Shown here: positions 63,217-64,000 of the stretch, in pieces
How the letters are laid out: each line of letters opens with the position of its first letter
How positions within the stretch are numbered: the stretch's first letter is position 1
From: Trametes villosa
Lineage: Eukaryota; Basidiomycota; Agaricomycetes; Polyporales; Polyporaceae
Assembly (NCBI GenBank): GCA_002964805.2
Contig: PUDQ02000113.1
Location: 310,001 to 374,000, forward strand
DNA length: 64,000 nt
Reading direction: 5' to 3'
Notes under the pieces: model-generated
What the model was told of the DNA's origin: nothing
The model's input: the letters and a program-made list of their open reading frames with translations, nothing else
Database searches by the model: none
Made by a program: the position numbers and the translations under genes

Positions 63217-63681
63217 CCGGCCGAGTTGTTTACAATGTTTATTAACATCGACCCGCCGCTGGAGGCATCCGGACTTTTTTACACGTGTTATAAACACATT
63301 AGTAACAAACTGTTATAATGCGTTTCTAACACGTATGTAAGCCGTTTTTACGCAGCAGCTCACAGAAGGGGCGTTCACAATGCTAGCCAGTGTCGTACTG
63401 CGGGCATGGCGACGGCAAGAATCGTACACTTGCCCTCGCGTGGTGGCGCCGACACCCTATGCGGCGCTAATATGGATCAAGCGCCCGCGGAATTTGGCCA
63501 TAACGCAGCCAATTCCGTCGCGATCGTGGTGAGTGCGGCGACGTTGGGCTCAACATGCACTCATGCACCACGTTATCCGTTCCTCGAGCTTGATGAAAGC
63601 CCGTCGGGGGCCCACTCATGCTCACCCAAGGTAGGTCTTTTTTACACTTTCTTACACGCAAAATTCAGCCATCCCTGGGGC

Positions 63682-63719
63682 CCTGTTTATAACACGTTTA
63701 TAAACGTGTTATAAACAGG
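63682..63719. repeat. 38-bp perfect palindrome inside the MITE
   Basis: The stretch from CCTGTTTATAACACG to its mirror complement ending TATAAACAGG is perfectly self-complementary around its centre at 63700/63701. It is built from the TTATAACACG/CGTGTTATAA motif that also occurs near 63282-63335, and could bind a transposase or form a hairpin. Confidence 0.85.
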
Positions 63720-63745
63720 ACTAAGTTACAATGTTTTTTAATAGC

Positions 63746-63765
63746 GACTTTTTCACAGAACCCTA
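63746..63765 (-). repeat. Right terminal inverted repeat of the MITE
   Basis: GACTTTTTCACAGAACCCTA, the exact complement of the left end. Confidence 0.92.
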
Positions 63766-63773
63766 GTCTGCCC
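63766..63773. repeat. 8-bp target-site duplication, right copy (GTCTGCCC)
   Basis: Matches 63189-63196. After it the nucleoside hydrolase reading frame resumes. Confidence 0.88.
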
Positions 63774-64000
63774 TGGCGCACAGAAGCCTCTTATACGCCC
63801 AGAGAGGCATGATCCCGAGATACACGGCATAGACGGGCTGGGTGGCGTTGAAGGACTTCCGCCTGCGGACAGCCCGGAGGTGCGCGCCCGCCTGCTCGCC
63901 AATGGCGACTCCATCCGTGCACTTGAGGGAATGGCCAAGGCTGTCCACATGAAATGGAAAGGGGGTGTCGGCAGAAAACTTACCATGGTTTCTACGGGCC

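Larger units (their letters stand above)
63197..63765. mobile_element. Non-autonomous hAT-type DNA transposon (MITE-like), 569 bp
   Basis: The element has perfect 20-bp terminal inverted repeats, TAGGGTTCTGTGAAAAAGTC at 63197-63216 and its complement at 63746-63765, flanked by the 8-bp duplication GTCTGCCC. Both ends continue into further similar AT-rich sequence (TACAATGTTT on the left, ACAATGTTTTTTAATA on the right). The interior is AT-rich at the flanks, with repeated GTTATAA/TTATAACACG motifs. It has no transposase-like coding region, so it would need an enzyme from elsewhere. Superfamily placement rests on the duplication length and the TAGGG termini. Confidence 0.88.
62884..64000 (+). 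pseudogene. URH1: Nucleoside hydrolase (uridine/inosine ribohydrolase type), disrupted by a transposon; 3' part beyond the window
   Basis: Nucleoside hydrolases split purine or pyrimidine ribonucleosides to base and ribose for salvage. Exons 62884-62913, 62971-63042 and 63105 onward read MRAIWLDCDP, GHDDATAILLALHCMNVNLL and VHGNASAENTNNNAARCLYA. The hallmark DxDPGxDDAxA is intact (DCDP/GHDDATA), as is the GNxxxxxTxxNA motif. The frame breaks at 63196, where a 569-bp transposon begins; reading into it meets TGA after a few codons. Beyond it, from 63774, the same frame resumes with GAQKPLIRPERHDPEIHGID and GLGGVEGLPPADSPEVRARL, and ends at the window edge within KLTMVSTG, just short of the family's TGPLTN motif. 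The transposon plus duplication adds 577 bp, not a multiple of three. This allele is probably non-functional unless the insert is spliced out. Confidence 0.88.

Noticed and set aside
63406..63714. 102-codon plus-strand frame inside the MITE
   Set aside because: No similarity to a transposase or any family, no conserved residues such as a DDE/RW signature; too short for an autonomous element.

Overview
The window is nuclear DNA of a filamentous basidiomycete, most likely an agaricomycete. It is GC-rich, and almost every gene is cut by short (about 50-60 nt) GT-AG introns with CTAAC/CTGAC-like branch points. Genes sit on both strands with short spacers, and the protein families (fungal ATR, COX7, COA3, RRN3, TIP41, Btz-domain protein, intron-containing tRNA-Tyr) are fungal. 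No species can be named from the sequence alone. Gene models were built by eye: start and stop codons are usually clear, and exon junctions were checked by frame and total length where stated.

Layout. 1-9135: the 3' end of NOP14, then a very large checkpoint kinase gene (ATR/Mec1). 9251-16164: YAF9 (minus), COX7 and COA3 (plus, both complex IV functions), RNase III and PAPS reductase (minus), a gene-free 1.1 kb stretch and a tRNA-Tyr. 16323-29118: two uncharacterised proteins, the C9orf78/TLS1-type splicing factor, TFIIB, RRS1, a GT8 glycosyltransferase, TIP41 and a dynein light intermediate chain. 29623-36664: an MFS transporter, an 872-residue Btz-domain RNA-binding protein and an epoxide-hydrolase-like enzyme. 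36665-39444: gene-poor, with one candidate spliced ORF. 39445-56004: a single-pass membrane protein, THOC3/TEX1, a large multi-pass membrane protein, the complex I LYR subunit NDUFB9, the phosphatidate phosphatase lipin/PAH1 and the Pol I factor RRN3 (minus).

56062-64000 is the accessory part. A complete-looking non-LTR retrotransposon, with two intact ORFs (gag-like zinc-knuckle protein, then endonuclease/reverse transcriptase/RNase H), sits between RRN3 and its former divergent neighbour. It is flanked by a perfect 16-bp direct repeat that reads as a target-site duplication. That neighbour, a nucleoside hydrolase gene, is itself broken inside an exon by a 569-bp non-autonomous DNA transposon with 20-bp perfect terminal inverted repeats and an 8-bp target duplication, as in hAT elements.

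Most of the window is housekeeping: ribosome production (NOP14, RRS1, RRN3), transcription and mRNA processing (TFIIB, YAF9, TLS1-like, THOC3, Btz protein, RNase III), respiration (COX7, COA3, NDUFB9) and signalling or lipid control (ATR, TIP41, PAH1). The most noteworthy signals are the two nested insertion events in one locus, a GC-AG intron in YAF9, a 14-nt catalytic micro-exon in RNase III, and several unrecognised conserved-looking proteins. I found no evidence of a wholly new defence or biosynthetic system.
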